A DNA stretch of 64,000 nucleotides from Brugia malayi (GCF_000002995.4 NW_025062478.1:10722001-10786000), one strand, 5' to 3'; shown: positions 1-13,859, counted from the first letter of the stretch. Translations and numbers: made by a program. Notes: a model not told the origin generated them from the letters alone.

Positions 1-1021
<1,021 letters not shown>

Positions 1022-1830
1022 ATGATTAGCAAAATGAGTGATCCATTATTAATACTAATTACATACTGAATAAAACTTTTATAAAAATTGTCCTGAATTT
1101 CGATGAACATTTCAGGAAAGTTAAATATGACGAATGTCACATTAGGCAATGACAAACAAACAGTGATTGATAATTGATCAAAATCATTTCAAAATCAGGT
1201 AGGAAGAGAAGCAAAAGCTTGAATACGAATGTGATATCAGTGATTTATCATTTATCAGAAATTACTTCATGCAAATGATATTTATTATCAAATTGAGTTG
1301 GACTAATTTGCAAGCCGTAATCTTGGATAGCTTAGCTTTATTTTGATAAGCATTACAAATAAGCAAATAATTTATCAACAGTTTAACATTTTTATCAAAT
1401 TTATAAATTAATGAAGTTTATACTTTTACTTGATATATTCTTAACTTAACTTAAGCTTCGCGCTGTTCTTTCTTTTCTTTATCAAAATGACATATCAGTG
1501 ATAACAAACTAGTTTTTAGCTAGATGACAAAGTGATAAATTTGAAATTTGAATTATGATAGAGTTTAGAAAGCTCAGATAATTCGGCCAACACATATTGT
1601 TATGTACTCTTTGTGCTTTTTTTTTTCATTTCATTTCATTAAAATTTATATTGCAAAATAAATTTTAAATATGTGACAAAATAAACAAACAAATTGTTAG
1701 GAAAAGAAAATGGCTTATAATTAATTATATTTTAGTGTCATTGTTCAGCATATGAAACATTTGAAATTAAAACATTTTTTTCTCATCCACCAATTTAGCT
1801 CCTTTATCAAATCATTACAACTCAATATAT

Positions 1831-1899
1831 GTACCTGTACCTGCACCTGTACCTGCACCTGTACCTGTACCTGTACCTGTACCAGCACCTGTACCTATA
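1831..1899. repeat. Hexanucleotide microsatellite (GTACCT/GCACCT)n
   Basis: About 11 copies of a 6-bp unit GTACCT, with some units changed to GCACCT or GTACCA. Seen directly. Intergenic. Confidence 0.95.
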
Positions 1900-2040
1900 T
1901 CTGTTATTTGTTTGCATAAATATTATATTAATCGATTTACAAATAGGTAAGAAGGATTTCAAGTACTTTTTTTCTCTTATAATTGTCTAATGTGAAAAAC
2001 GAATTAATTATTAATTTATGCAAAATAAAGTAAGTAATTG

Positions 2041-2364
2041 AAAATATTTTGCTTGCAGATTACGTGACCTTGCTAAAAGAAAAATATTTTGCTTGCAGAT
2101 TACGTGACCTTGCTAAAAGAAAAATATTTTGCTTGCAGATTACGTGACCTTGCTAAAAGAAAAATATTTTGCTTGCAGATTACGTGACCTTGCTAAAAGA
2201 AAAATATTTTGCTTGCAGATTACGTGACCTTGCTAAAAGAAAAATATTTTGCATGCAGATTACGTGACCTTGCTAAAAGAAAAATATTTTGCGTGCAAAT
2301 TACGTGACCTTGCTAAAAGAAAAATATTTTGCGTGCAAATTATGTAGATTACGTGACCTTGACA
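2041..2364. repeat. 40-bp minisatellite, about 8 copies
   Basis: The unit begins AAAATATTTTGCTTGCAG and continues ATTACGTGACCTTGCTAAAAG. Copies start at 2041, 2081, 2121, 2161, 2201, 2241, 2281 and 2321. The first five are essentially identical; the last three carry point changes and a small insertion. Each copy holds TGACCTTG, the reverse complement of the extended nuclear-receptor half-site CAAGGTCA, next to TTACGTGA. It lies between the globin and GET1. Confidence 0.97.
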
Positions 2365-3591
2365 AGCGTATATTAACGGAGGGTAAATGATGTTGTGATT
2401 TTCAGGTAAATTTCAGGTAAAGGTAAATTTCAGTAGGAATATTCGGCAAATGAAAATGAGCAATGAATTTAATATGAATTCGATAATAAAAATTTGCAAT
2501 TGCAATTGTTATTGTAAAAAGTAAACATTTGAGCGTAAGGCAAAGAAATATTCAGCATAACACTGATAGAAATTAATTAGAAATTAATTTATTTCCATTT
2601 TACTTTCATTTTATTTTCATTTAAAAAAAAAAAGAAAAGAAATGATAAAATGAAAGAATGAAAAAAAAAAATAAAATTTAAGAAAAAAAAGCAATACACA
2701 CATAGAAAGATACTAAAATTATTAAAATTTATTTTCAGCATGGCAATAAGACCATTATAGTTTATCATAGAATCAATTTTTGTTTTCTATCATAAACTTT
2801 CTTAATTGCAAAAGTTTTTATTATTTTTTGCTAAACAAATTTATTCGCTGATAAAAGAAAATGTTTGTATGAAGAAAGGATTACATATGATGTTATCATA
2901 GTATATCATATCAGTAAAAATAGCCATGAATTTTGTCAGAGAAGAGAAATAATTTAGAAGATAAAGATGAGAAAATTAACTGTTACTGAAAGATCAATTC
3001 GGGAATTATAATTATTAAAATATGATGCACCAATAGGTGAATATTACTCTCAACTGATATCAATTTTATCAAGAAAAATGTTCACTGATAAGAAGTACAG
3101 TTGTAGCGAATACATATTCATATGTTTGTTTTTCTTATTTTTTAATTTCATGGGATCGCTTATATACATATCGCGGCCGTATTAATGGTAACTTCTCATT
3201 TCTGAAACTGTAGCATCGGATATTGTAGATTTGGGTGTTCATGTGGTATGGTCAGCCGGATTTGAAGGGTTCCGGAAGGAAGTGTTTCGGGAATTTGTTA
3301 CAAGCAATGATACTTGACAGATTCCATTTTTGATTAGTGACGAGCTTATTGATTTAGCGATTATTGTGAGTACGATGCGGAGAAGCAGGGAGGCAAGAAA
3401 ACAGAAATGCATACGATTTAAATGATTTCAAAGCTGTTTGTCAGAATTGTGGAAATAATGAAATAGATGGGAATACTTTTACAATAATTTCGAGCAATTC
3501 CTCATTTTTTGTTATCATTTCAGAAAATGATTGATTTTTACATTATGCGAAGTAGAGTAAAACGATCGAAAATGTTCTGTTTGCAGATTAT

Positions 3592-4790
3592 ATGGCTTGC
3601 TTTGCAATCGATGATATAGTAATTCAATTGATTGCTAACAAATTTGGTGTTTTGGCATGCTTTGTTGCAGTATTTACATTTGCGTATTGGATGATATTAA
3701 CACAGTGGCTTGCAACAAAGGCTAGCTTTTTATTTAGAGGTTATCTTTAAAATATGATTTGTAAACTGCTAGCTAAATGAAGAAGAATCGATTAAAGTTT
3801 CAGAACAGTATCAGGAAGATTTTAGTTCTTATTTTTTTAGTTGAAACGTTTGCTACCTCGAAGGATTTACCGTAATGAAATGGATCATCGAATTGAGACT
3901 TTGGCTTTGGAGGTGAAGCAAATAAAATCAGAAATGGGTGCACTTTCACCAACAGCTCAGTTTGCTGCCTATTTTAGAAAGGAACGAGTTTTGAATCAGT
4001 TATCGGCTGAACTGAGTGCTTTAAGTAAGCCTCTTCCTGATGAAGCATACTTTTTCTTTAGCTGAAATTTAATAGCCCCGCATGATTACAACTGTAGAAC
4101 AAATTCAATAATACTATTTAAATTTAAGTAACTCAAGTGCTATTTAGAACCAGCAGAATAACTGCAGCTGCGAACGGGTTGACTTTTCGAGAATTATATG
4201 TGGATTTAGTTGAAGCAAAAACTTTAATATTTTTTTTTACTTTAACTTTAATAATTTTTTTTTTTTTACCTCAATTAATCGCTACTTTAATAATTTACTT
4301 ATCTCAGTTATTGACAGTTATGGAACGCGAGAAAAATTCTGGCATAGCATCTACACTGTCATTGGTTGTTAGTGGAATATTCGTGCAATTGACAGCCGTT
4401 TTGCTAATGTTTTATTCTCGTAATATTATAATTGGATATATTAATTCTACGTATTTTTGGCCATTCAACTTTCTGCTCTATATTCCTAATTTTTCGGTGC
4501 CGATTAATGGTAATAACATTACTGAAGGTAGGACCTTTTACATAACAAAATAGTAGCACTATAGATTGTAGCTTATACCGCAATTTAGAAACATGTTATA
4601 AAGTTTTGAATTGATGTCAGAAAATACACATTTTTGTCATATATATTTTTGTTTTTTTCTTAAAACTGTAGTAAATCTTTTTTGAATTTCAGGGACGCCT
4701 GTGACTCTTTTCTCATTTCTTTCTCTTGTAGTATTTGTTTGGCAGAATGCATTCTCACGATCAAATAGCGCGAAATGGAAGATATTATGA
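3592..4790 (+). CDS. GET1: GET1/WRB (CHD5-type) tail-anchored protein insertion receptor
   Basis: ER membrane receptor subunit that, with CAML/GET2, accepts tail-anchored proteins from the GET3/TRC40 ATPase. Exons: 3592-3720, 3841-4024, 4318-4527 and 4693-4790, giving about 206 residues (human WRB 174). Exon 1 encodes the first membrane segment. Exon 2 encodes the cytosolic coiled coil that binds GET3, with QFAAYFRKERVLNQL matching the human DEFARYARLERKINKM segment at the same spacing. Exons 3 and 4 encode the two remaining membrane helices, with a conserved W.PFNFLLYIP stretch between them. Starting exon 3 at 4318 keeps the spacing to the human protein almost exact. Junctions 2-3 and 3-4 are canonical GT...AG. 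The first junction is not: the only in-phase donor is AAG|GCTAGC, so this is either a GC-AG intron or exon 1 is wrong. The family call is secure; the N-terminus is moderately secure. Confidence 0.83.
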
Positions 4791-6885
4791 TGTAAATGAT
4801 ATCGTTGTTGCTGTTGATCTCTCATTATCTTTAATACATTTTTTTTTTTTCTTTTGCATTTTCATATAGCTGAGAGAAGGCACTTAAAATGTAAAGTAAG
4901 GTTGTATGTCATACTTTGTATTATTATATAGTTTGTATTTGTTATGAATGCTTCAGAATGGATTCAGATAATGTTTGCTTAATTTAAATCAAAATCCTTC
5001 AAAGTAGTGTGAATTTCCTATCTCATCCACATAGGTATCAAAATTTCTAAAATTAATATATTTAAGCTAATTTGATGTTAATAAAATAGGAAGTACTTTA
5101 GGTAACAAATGCTTTAAGTCCCTTGTTTTATGTAATATGTGATCGTTTCGGTTTTATTACATCTGTCTTTTGAATCTCATCCCAACAGTGAGAAGTTTAA
5201 GAGTGGTTTTAATTGTTGATGTTATCATGGTTTAAATTAATACTTCGTTGAACTATACGTTCTAGTGTTCATATGTCGCATTTAGTTATTTTATCAGTTA
5301 TAAGATTAAAAATATTGGTTTAATAATAAGCAGTATGTACAGATGTTTGAAAAAGACATTAATAGAATTATTTCGAAGGAATAATTTCTTCTTCATAGAT
5401 TTTGATTTATGTTTTATCTGTATTCGGTGCTTGCTTATATCATTGGGAATTTCATAAAAACTGAGCTGAATTTTTTTTTTTTTTTTTAGATTAAGATTTG
5501 AAACGAAATAAATGCACAGATGATTAACTTGTACAACCATGATTAACTTATATAACTCGAAATCATTTAATAGTTTTCAACAAAGATTGATTTTCTGCCT
5601 GATTCAATTTGAGCCTTTTAATTTTCCACATTTTGAAATTCTCTGAAGGTGATGGCATTCAAAGCACATGTTACACTAGATGAGTCTTGCTGTTATAGAA
5701 TTGGTTTCTTCCTGCTAACTATTTAATAGGTTGAAAAATATTTTAAATTGGTGGACAAGTATTTCTTCATTACGTTATCTTCAACCTCAAAGACAAAACA
5801 AGGTGAATGTTCGGAGAATGATGATCCAAGGTTGATAATTTTGATGATTGGTAGTTATAGTTGACAAGGAATGATACATATGTTGTCTGAACTAATTGTA
5901 TATGATCCGTCTTTCTGGCAAATTCAATGATTACGAATGAAACAATTTTAATAAAACTCCCATATTAATGAAAAAAGGAGAGTGAAACCAATAAATAAAG
6001 TAATTATCCAGAAATATGCTATTTAAAAAAGACGTAAGAGAATTTAACCAAAAAAAAAAAAAATGAAACTTATCACAATTCATTGCAATATTTATAGCTA
6101 AAATAATCAGATAAAAAATGATATGGGAAAGCAGCAAAATTTCTGAGAGTAGCTAAATCATTATTCGATAATCTGAAGGACACACATATTTCATGGCGAG
6201 AAACATTGAATATTATCAATTGTGCTATCCAGAGGGAAAAATTTTCAGGATATACCTTGCAGGTATACCTTAGGACAGGTATATGTATACGGTTGTGATC
6301 ATAGAACGGAATAAATTTGCTTGAAATATAAGAAATATTACTGATGCACTGAGAAGTGATGCATTGATAAATTGTCACCATCGAATAATCTAATTTGTCA
6401 CCATTAAATAGTCTTTAAATTTCTGCTATAGTTGATCTCAAGACAAATTAGACAGCAAATCAATAATTGATATTGAAAATTTCGAGATTTTTACAGATCA
6501 TTTAAAAAAAAAGACATGTGGTACTGGCTAATCATTAAACTTTCAACACTTCTGACAATTTCACTCGAATCATTGTCACCTTATAATGTCACCTGAAAGA
6601 CATCATCTTCTGTCTAGCAAAAAAGAAAGGAAAAAAAAATTTGAAAAATATTTTAGAACTTTTTACTTAACATTTCTTTTCATTTAATTCTTATCTTTTC
6701 AAAAAAAAAAAAAGCATTAAACATTCTTTTCTTTTTTGAGAATTAATTAATTAGTACTCAATTAGCATTCTTCCTTCACTGTCTAAGAATGTATGATAAG
6801 ATTTAAGAATTTTGATTTTGAATGAAATATTTATTCAAATTAGTTAAATTAGTTTAAATGAATGCTTCGATGTAACATTTCACAT
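4791..6885. other. Gene-free spacer between GET1 and atg-18 (3' to 3')
   Basis: AT-rich convergent intergenic DNA with no exon that could be supported. Open frames here are short, lysine/isoleucine/phenylalanine-rich, and lack splice partners or recognisable motifs. Confidence 0.6.
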
Positions 6886-9800
6886 TTAAATTAGATGAAA
6901 GCATACTTTAGAAATAAGCTTTCCACTATTTACTAAAGTGCAAGGCCCTCCTTCTTCTTCGTTAACTAAAAATGCGAAAAATTTTCTGGAAGAAATAGCC
7001 GCTAATATATGCAATTTACCATTAATCCTGAAAATGTGATAGAATATTCCGAATTGAAAAATTATTTGAATGATTTAAAAGCCAATTGAAATTTTTAACT
7101 ATGACATATATTCAAATGCAATAAAACTTTTTAAGCATACTTTTTTAAACAAGCTATATTCACGTTTCCAATTTCCGGTAAAGTTGCTGAAGCAAAATCA
7201 CGTGCTGGTGCCAAATATTCTGTAGCAGCACGAGTAGGTCCAGCCAAATAGTCGTACCATCCAACTGGCTGAGGCGGCATTGACTGTTCCCTGCAAAGTA
7301 TGCAAATGTTAAGCTATCATAAATTTAAAACTTAAAATAAATAAATTTACTGCAAAATAAAAATTAATAATTCGAATTGGATCATTTGTTACAGTAAAAT
7401 TATATTAGATAATAAAACTATTTCAGTGGCAAACATGAAAATTTGATTTAAATTTTTAGTATTCAATTTCATTTCATTATCAATTATTCATTATTCTGTA
7501 AAGTAAAACTAACAACGACTTCTGCAATAATTCATCTTCCAGATGGAGAAATTTTGGTAAAGTTCCTTCCAGTTTGAATACATGAATGGTTTCCGTATTA
7601 CTGGTCAAACAAAGAAATCTCGAATCAGCACTAAATGCCATTGAATTTACGGTTACAGTCCTGAAGATATCAGGACAAATCCGGTTAGTATAAATTGCAT
7701 GCATCTAAGAGATACATTATGATTTATTAACTTCCGAAGTTTTCATTTCCGTTTAAGAATTCAAATTTCAGGTCATTAATTAGCCATTTTAACATGATTA
7801 ACGATAATTGAATTATCATAATCAACCGTTTAAAGTGATCTCAGTTTAATCGATTGATGATGAATGATTGTTCATTAGCGGATTGTTTCTGCGACTGATA
7901 AATTTTGGCATTTGTGGTTTAGAGAGAAATAAATTTAGGATTGGTATACAATTAATGTTTCAGAAGAATTTGAAATTATCAAGTGTTTCGTTATCAATTG
8001 ATATGATATGATATGATAACTTATGATTAATTAGAAGCGGTACAAATTACCGAGCTAATCCTCGACGGAACACAAAGAGACATTCTTGCTTGCGGACCGC
8101 ATAGACACGAATCACTGTGGCAATGTTTGATGCTGTTGCAAGCAACGTAGCATCGTCGTTGAAACGTAAGGCGGCAATTGGATGATTATGCGCATTTATC
8201 AATTTTTTAGAATGTGTCCAGGCGCAAATATCGTGTACAGCAACTAAATAAAACATAATAAATAAGTAAACAATATTACTTGTTATCAGTTCATATGATA
8301 TGATAGCTTATCATTAATTTGCTTCTCTTTTTTTAATGTCTTTAAGCTATGAACACAAAATATATTATTTAAATGTCATAAATTTTTCGATTAAATTGGT
8401 GAGTGATAAGAAAGCGAATAATTTTGAATATTGCATTGTTATATCAGCTATCTCAAAGACTTAAGTAAGCTTAAAATGTAAAAAATTGAAATGACAAAAT
8501 TTTTAACTTTCCATTCTTAACTATTATAAAATAAAACTCTAATTAACAACTTTTTTTTTCTTTTTTGGAAATTCCATAACACACCAAGGCCTGTAGTAGT
8601 AGAATCCGGATAAGCCAAATGAGGTCTTTCCTCACCGGTTAAATCCATAAGTAACGAAAAGCTGGTTGGAGAAGGAAGTTTTACAACTCTAATATAACTT
8701 TCAAGATTTTCATAGTTTTCCTGAAATGTAAATGATGTCAAAAGAATGTCTCATTCTCATACAAATGCTATTTTCTTACTTCATACTAATCTTCCGATTT
8801 TCTATTTTCCGGTCATTTGGTCATTGGTGTTTTCAGTTCAAATTGTATGTTACTTTATCTTATTGATAGGAAATGAAATGAAAGGAATAATTAACTATTT
8901 GTAAAGAAATAAAATTAACTTACCATATATATGCAAAAACATTGTATTTCGTTTTCAAGTCCGACAGCTATTACCTTCAAAACGAATTTATGAACGGAAA
9001 ATAGATGTAAAAAGAAGAGATCAATTTAACTTCTACATGTAACTTTTACATAAAAAACTTTTTTCTAAACTTAATAATGTATCGTATATCACAGAGATAG
9101 ATGTTGAATATTTTATGGTATATCCCACAATTAACCAAAATTCAAAATATCTTAATTATCTCTACAATTAACCAAAATTATCCTACAATTAATCAAAATT
9201 ACCCTACAATTAATCAAAATTACCTTACAATTAATCAAAATACCTTAATTATCCTTTTATCTTCCATTTGCTAATACAATATTATGTTTTGAAGAAAAAA
9301 AATGGAAATTTTTTTTGATATTATCAACAATTGATGAAATTATTTGAGAAATTCTGACAAATCGATGATAAATATATATTTTCATTCATAATTTTACATT
9401 TATATTTAAATTGAATTGAATTGAGTTGAAAGCTTAGCTAACTACCGTTGAGCATGAGCGTACGCTTAGGATTCGTTCCGGAAAATGACTTTTACCGGTG
9501 CAAGAACTTATCGATGCGTCATAGAAATGCAATGTATGCGGATGTTTGCCTAATACCACAGCATATTTATGTATCGGTGAAAAGCATTCAACTAAGATCA
9601 CATCATTCACAACTGTAATTTTTAAATTCCGGAATGAATTATGATATGAATATGGAAGATATTACGTGATAATTTCGCTTCATAACAATTACTTATGTTA
9701 TCAGTATACTTATGTTATCAGTAACTTATGTTATCAGTATACTTATGTTATCCGTATACTTATGTTATCAGTATACTCATGTTATCAGTAACTTATGTTA

Positions 9801-10624
9801 TCAGTATACTTATGTTATCAGTAACTTATGTTATCAGTATACTTATGTCATCAGTATACTCATGTTATCAGTAACTTATGTTATCAGTATACTTATGTTA
9901 TCAGTATATCTGACTTACACGTCAAATAGCGTTTCTGTAGCGGACGTCTGCACATTTCATAAATAATATGCGGCGTTTCATAATCTCTCGTTTTATACAC
10001 GATGAAGCCATAATCACCGCAAGTAGCTAATCTGCTAAAAATAGAAAAAAAAAAATGATATCAATGAATAAATATGAAAAATTTGATTACAATATTGTGT
10101 AATCGAAAAAACGTTTGGTTAGTGATATAATTTACGTAAGTGAACAATTTTCTAATACAATTTACGTAAGTGAACAATTTTCTGATATAATTTACGTAAG
10201 TGAACAATTTTCTGATATAATTTACGTAAGTGAACAATTTTCTAATATAATTTACGTAAGTGAACAATTTTCTGATATAATTTACGTAAGTGAACAATTT
10301 TTTAATATAATTTACGTAAGTGAACAATTTTCTGATATAATTTACGTAAGTGAACAATTTTTAATATTTCACAAAGAAAAAATGCACATTATTGTATTGA
10401 AAAAAAAAAGAAAGTTACACAAATTATGCTTCATTACATTTACGTGGAATGAAAATAAGTGGAAAATGATTACGTTTAAATAGCTGAAATCACTTAAGCG
10501 TAATTCACTTTGTACAATTCACTTACTCTAAACTACGGCTAAAATCAAGAAATATCAATTCAGGATCAGTATCATCTTGTGAAAATGTATCATCGGAAGA
10601 AGTTCCCGGCACTAAATCCGCCAT
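6886..10624 (-). CDS. atg-18: ATG-18/WIPI-type PROPPIN autophagy protein
   Basis: Seven-bladed beta-propeller that binds PI3P/PI(3,5)P2 on the isolation membrane and recruits the ATG16 conjugation complex. Nine exons on the minus strand: 10624-10527, 10031-9919, 9612-9446, 8974-8924, 8720-8585, 8243-8051, 7660-7514, 7290-7141 and 7027-6886. They sum to 1197 nt in phase, or 398 residues, close to the family length. The diagnostic phosphoinositide-binding motif FRRG ends exon 6. It is preceded by ATASNIATVIRVY and followed in exon 7 by FSADSRFLCLTSNTETIHVF, both very close to WIPI1/2. The C-terminal exons match the last blade (YLAPARDFASATLP, then EEEGGPCTLV). Start ATG 10624 gives an acidic N-terminus before the first blade. 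The final exon reads through a possible donor (GTATGC) to TAA; a further 3' exon cannot be excluded. WIPI1/2-like features favour ATG-18 over EPG-6. Confidence 0.9.
9161..9245. repeat. Short tandem repeat, 21-22 bp unit, in atg-18 intron 3
   Basis: Four copies of a unit reading CTACAATTAATCAAAATTAC with small changes (ACCAAAA in the first copy). A looser related copy starts near 9124. No coding potential. Confidence 0.85.
9691..9908. repeat. Minisatellite of TTATCAG units in atg-18 intron 2
   Basis: About 13 copies of CTTATGTTATCAGTA, alternating between 15-bp and 18-bp spacing. Nearly every copy carries TTATCAG, the reverse complement of CTGATAA, a GATA-factor core; one copy reads TCATCAG and one TTATCCG. 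The array ends just before the exon 2 donor at 9918-9913 on the minus strand. Confidence 0.95.
10123..10362. repeat. 30-bp minisatellite, 8 copies, in atg-18 intron 1
   Basis: Unit of 30 bp containing AATTTACGTAAGTGAACAAT. The TTTACGTAAG core occurs at 10131, 10161, 10191, 10221, 10251, 10281, 10311 and 10341. Because 30 is a multiple of three and the unit lacks stops in some frames, it produces long artificial repeat ORFs on both strands. Each unit holds the palindrome TTACGTAA. Confidence 0.97.
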
Positions 10625-12632
10625 ACCTTGAAAATTAAATTTTGTTAGAACTTAAAGGAAAATAATTATCATGAAAAATCGAAAAATCAAAAAAAAAATA
10701 AAAATAAATAAATATGCTTATGAAACAAACTATTCTTGCCTCTATTTTCTGATATTTCCCGAATACACGTTCCGATACGGAACAGAAAAGTAACTATTTA
10801 TTCCGGAAAAATTTCTGTAGCATTCAACTTAGATCTAAGAAATGATAAGTAACCTTTTACTGATTATACATCCGAGAACAGTGAAGCACTTATATTTATT
10901 CATTCCGAGATCATTTACCAAGACATCTCTCTGTTTCTTTTTTTTTTTTTGTTTTACAGCAGCTATCCGATAAACTGTAAGTTTCATTATCCGGGAGAAA
11001 GAAGAAGATTGTCCAGTTGATCTCTGATAGATGTTCTATGATCGATCTTTCTTATCACTGATTAATTAACTTCATTTCATTTTTTCTACTTAGTACCAGC
11101 ATCAGTGATCAATTCGAGTAATAAATTCCATGCAAAATTTTGCTTTAATAAATTCAATTTATAATTGTGATGGAAATCAATTAAGTATTATTTTTATTTT
11201 ATTGTATAAAATATTGATAAATATGTTTGGAAATTGATAAATTTGAATAAAACAAAAAGTGTAAATAATGAATTTAGGTGAGATTTTTGATAATGAATGA
11301 ATACTAATAAATTTGAATGAATAGAAAAAAGGAAAGATAACCATCAAATATGTTTGATTGATCTAAAGTTATCTGATATTTTAGCATTGTTTTTTTGTAA
11401 TATAAAGAAAAGATTTATCATTGAATTTTTTTCAGCTAACATTTTCTCTCATTTTTTTTTTCCTTTTCAGTGATAACATTAACTCATTCATTCATTGTGA
11501 CAATTCTTTTGGATGACATTAATAAATTCTGATTTTTTTTTTTTTTTTTTTGTTTCAAGAATGTATAGTAATGAGTGAAGATTTTACTCATTTGAAACTT
11601 TACGTAATTTTTTTTTTTTTTTTTTTCACGTACATTTTACAATATTTCGAACATAAGCCATTTCTGTGACACTAATAATGACGGTGACAGAACTGTTACA
11701 CACTGATAATTTGTGCTAAAAAGAAAGCAAAGAGGTTATAATAAATAAATAATGAGTCATTGCTGAAAATTTTTCCAGCATTTGTGGTAAAATCATTGGT
11801 AGATTTTATTGTAATCAGAAGCAAAATTGTCAACGAGGCAACCGAGAGTTGTCAACATCGAAATCAAATTGGTACCGGAAGAGATGATGGCTGAAATGCT
11901 ATTGATATTGAGAAACTGAGTAATTATGTCAACTAATGAAAACTGTTTCATATTCCGGAAATAGTTTTACGAAACGAGCAGTAATCCGAGATTTTAAATG
12001 AATGAATTCAATCAATGAGAGTATTATAAACTAATAATTCCATAACATATTTTTGATAACCAAATTTTGTCTAACTGTTTCAATCATTGTAAAGTTCGTG
12101 TACTTAAATTCTCAAATTTCCTAGGCAGATTTTAAAATTTGTCAGCTACTTTCTACAATAATTCGAAAAACTTCCCTTTTTGCTTCTTTCATTGCCTAAT
12201 TAATCGATTATGATTTCATTTAATTAGTTATCACGATTGTATCTTCCTTCATTTTTCTAACGAGAAACATTTTATGATGAATAACTTTTTATCTGATAAA
12301 AAATTTAACATTATTTAACATTTGTACACTTTGAAGCTGCAAAATCTAAGGCACATTAATTATGCGAAAGAGAAGTAATAGTTTGTCATATAAATCGCAA
12401 TTATTATTGAATTAGCTAGGAAAAAAAAAATAAGGGAAGAAATATTCCGACGTCATTCATTCTTTTTGTTAATGCTTCTTCTCTCTTTTGTATATAACTT
12501 AAAACAAAAGGATATTTCATTTTATGTTTTCTATCAAGTTTATCAACTTTTTACAGATTCAAATTTTGCTAACATGTAAAAGTGCAAAATAAGTAATTCA
12601 GAAGAAAATTTTATCATTATCTTTGCACTATT

Positions 12633-12689
<57 letters not shown>

Positions 12690-13859
12690 ACAACAAAATG
12701 CTAATTATTGCAGTGATAGCAAACTATTTAGCGTGAAATAATAAGGAATACCTTGATCAATTTGTAAGTCTTTGAAAAATCCCGCATATTTGCAAAGTTT
12801 TGAAGAAAACTTTATGAACCATCCATACAAGTGTTCTCCATATTTTAAGGATAAAATTCAATGCACTCAAAAAAAAAAAACTAATCAAGTTATATGATTA
12901 CTTCAAGCAACAATTGCCTGGCTGATATTATTTGAAGAATCATTGGAATATCTGCGACTTCTCTTTTTCATTGAAAATATTGTTGGTGACACATTGTGAA
13001 CGGACGAACCCTTCATGAAAAGACGGTCCACTGCAAAATACCGCTTTGCATGAAATTGAAATGAACCAAAACATGGATGTGGTCGGGTAGCAAACATTAG
13101 TGATGGGTGGGTAGCAATCTTCCCATGTTTGTTGGGGATTATTCTTGTCTATTCTGAAATTCAGTACTACGCTGTTGTTCATCTATTCACTAGCTTTTTC
13201 ACCTTCTTTCAAAAAGTGACAAATATCGTTTTGGCTTATTAAGATTAGAATTTCCTCAACATGTTTTTCAACTTTGAAAAGAAAAAAATTTTTCTCTTAA
13301 ATTCATAATTTCCAGTAAAATGTTTCATTTAGATTGTCTATATCTTATTTTTTTTTGTTTATTTACACTGTTACCTCTCATCTTTCGTTCTGTTGCGAGA
13401 GGATGAATTAGAGAAATCTACCACATTCTATAACTTATGTCGGGAGATATTTTAATATATAAAACAAAAATATGAAGTCAATCTGATATATAGGAGAGAC
13501 GGATCAATATTGGAGTGGTTGCTGGAACTTTCTCGATCTGATATGTTATGGATACTTAAAGGATTGCTGCAGATGCAAACATATCATTCTTTCAGCTTCT
13601 TGAATATTCGACACTCTCCTTCCGAATAACCATATTCTTTCGTATATCCATATGAGCAGTTGGGAATACAGACAATTACCGAACCTATCTGAGCAACTAG
13701 GAAGCTCGGCTATTTCTATGGGTAAGTTGTCACTACTGTAATAACGGAAGTTATCAAAGCTGCTACCATTTCTTATTGATATTCTCAAATCTGGGATAAA
13801 TGAAGTGACTTATATTAATTTGAAACAAAGCAAAAAAGAAAAGTTGTATTGCAACAGAT
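10625..13859. other. 3.2-kb spacer between divergent atg-18 and the SREK1IP1-like gene
   Basis: Divergent intergenic region, presumably holding both promoters. Long poly-T runs occur at 11530-11550 and 11610-11626, and there is a TA microsatellite. A less AT-rich patch at 12940-13180 contains short minus-strand ORFs without recognisable domains. No gene could be supported. Confidence 0.55.
12640..12685. repeat. (TA)n microsatellite
   Basis: About 23 uninterrupted TA dinucleotides, seen directly, in intergenic DNA. Confidence 0.97.

Larger units (their letters stand above)
1022..3591. other. Intergenic region with two tandem repeats
   Basis: No gene seen. It holds a hexanucleotide repeat, a 40-bp minisatellite, and a slightly less AT-rich patch at 3170-3440 just upstream of GET1 that may be promoter or 5' UTR. 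No convincing exon was found in that patch. Confidence 0.6.

Noticed and set aside
4141..4317. Reading exon 3 of GET1 as one long frame from 4137
   Set aside because: It would insert a run of Phe/Leu from a poly-T tract and break the spacing to WRB. Using the acceptor at 4317 restores family spacing and phase.
9712..10483. Long repetitive ORFs on both strands at 9712-9966, 10061-10357 and 10115-10483
   Set aside because: They are created by minisatellite units that stay open in several frames. They lie within atg-18 introns, and the repeat 'proteins' are trivial translations of the repeat DNA.
12903..13182. Overlapping minus-strand ORFs at 12903-13182
   Set aside because: Two frames open over the same DNA without motifs or convincing splice sites.
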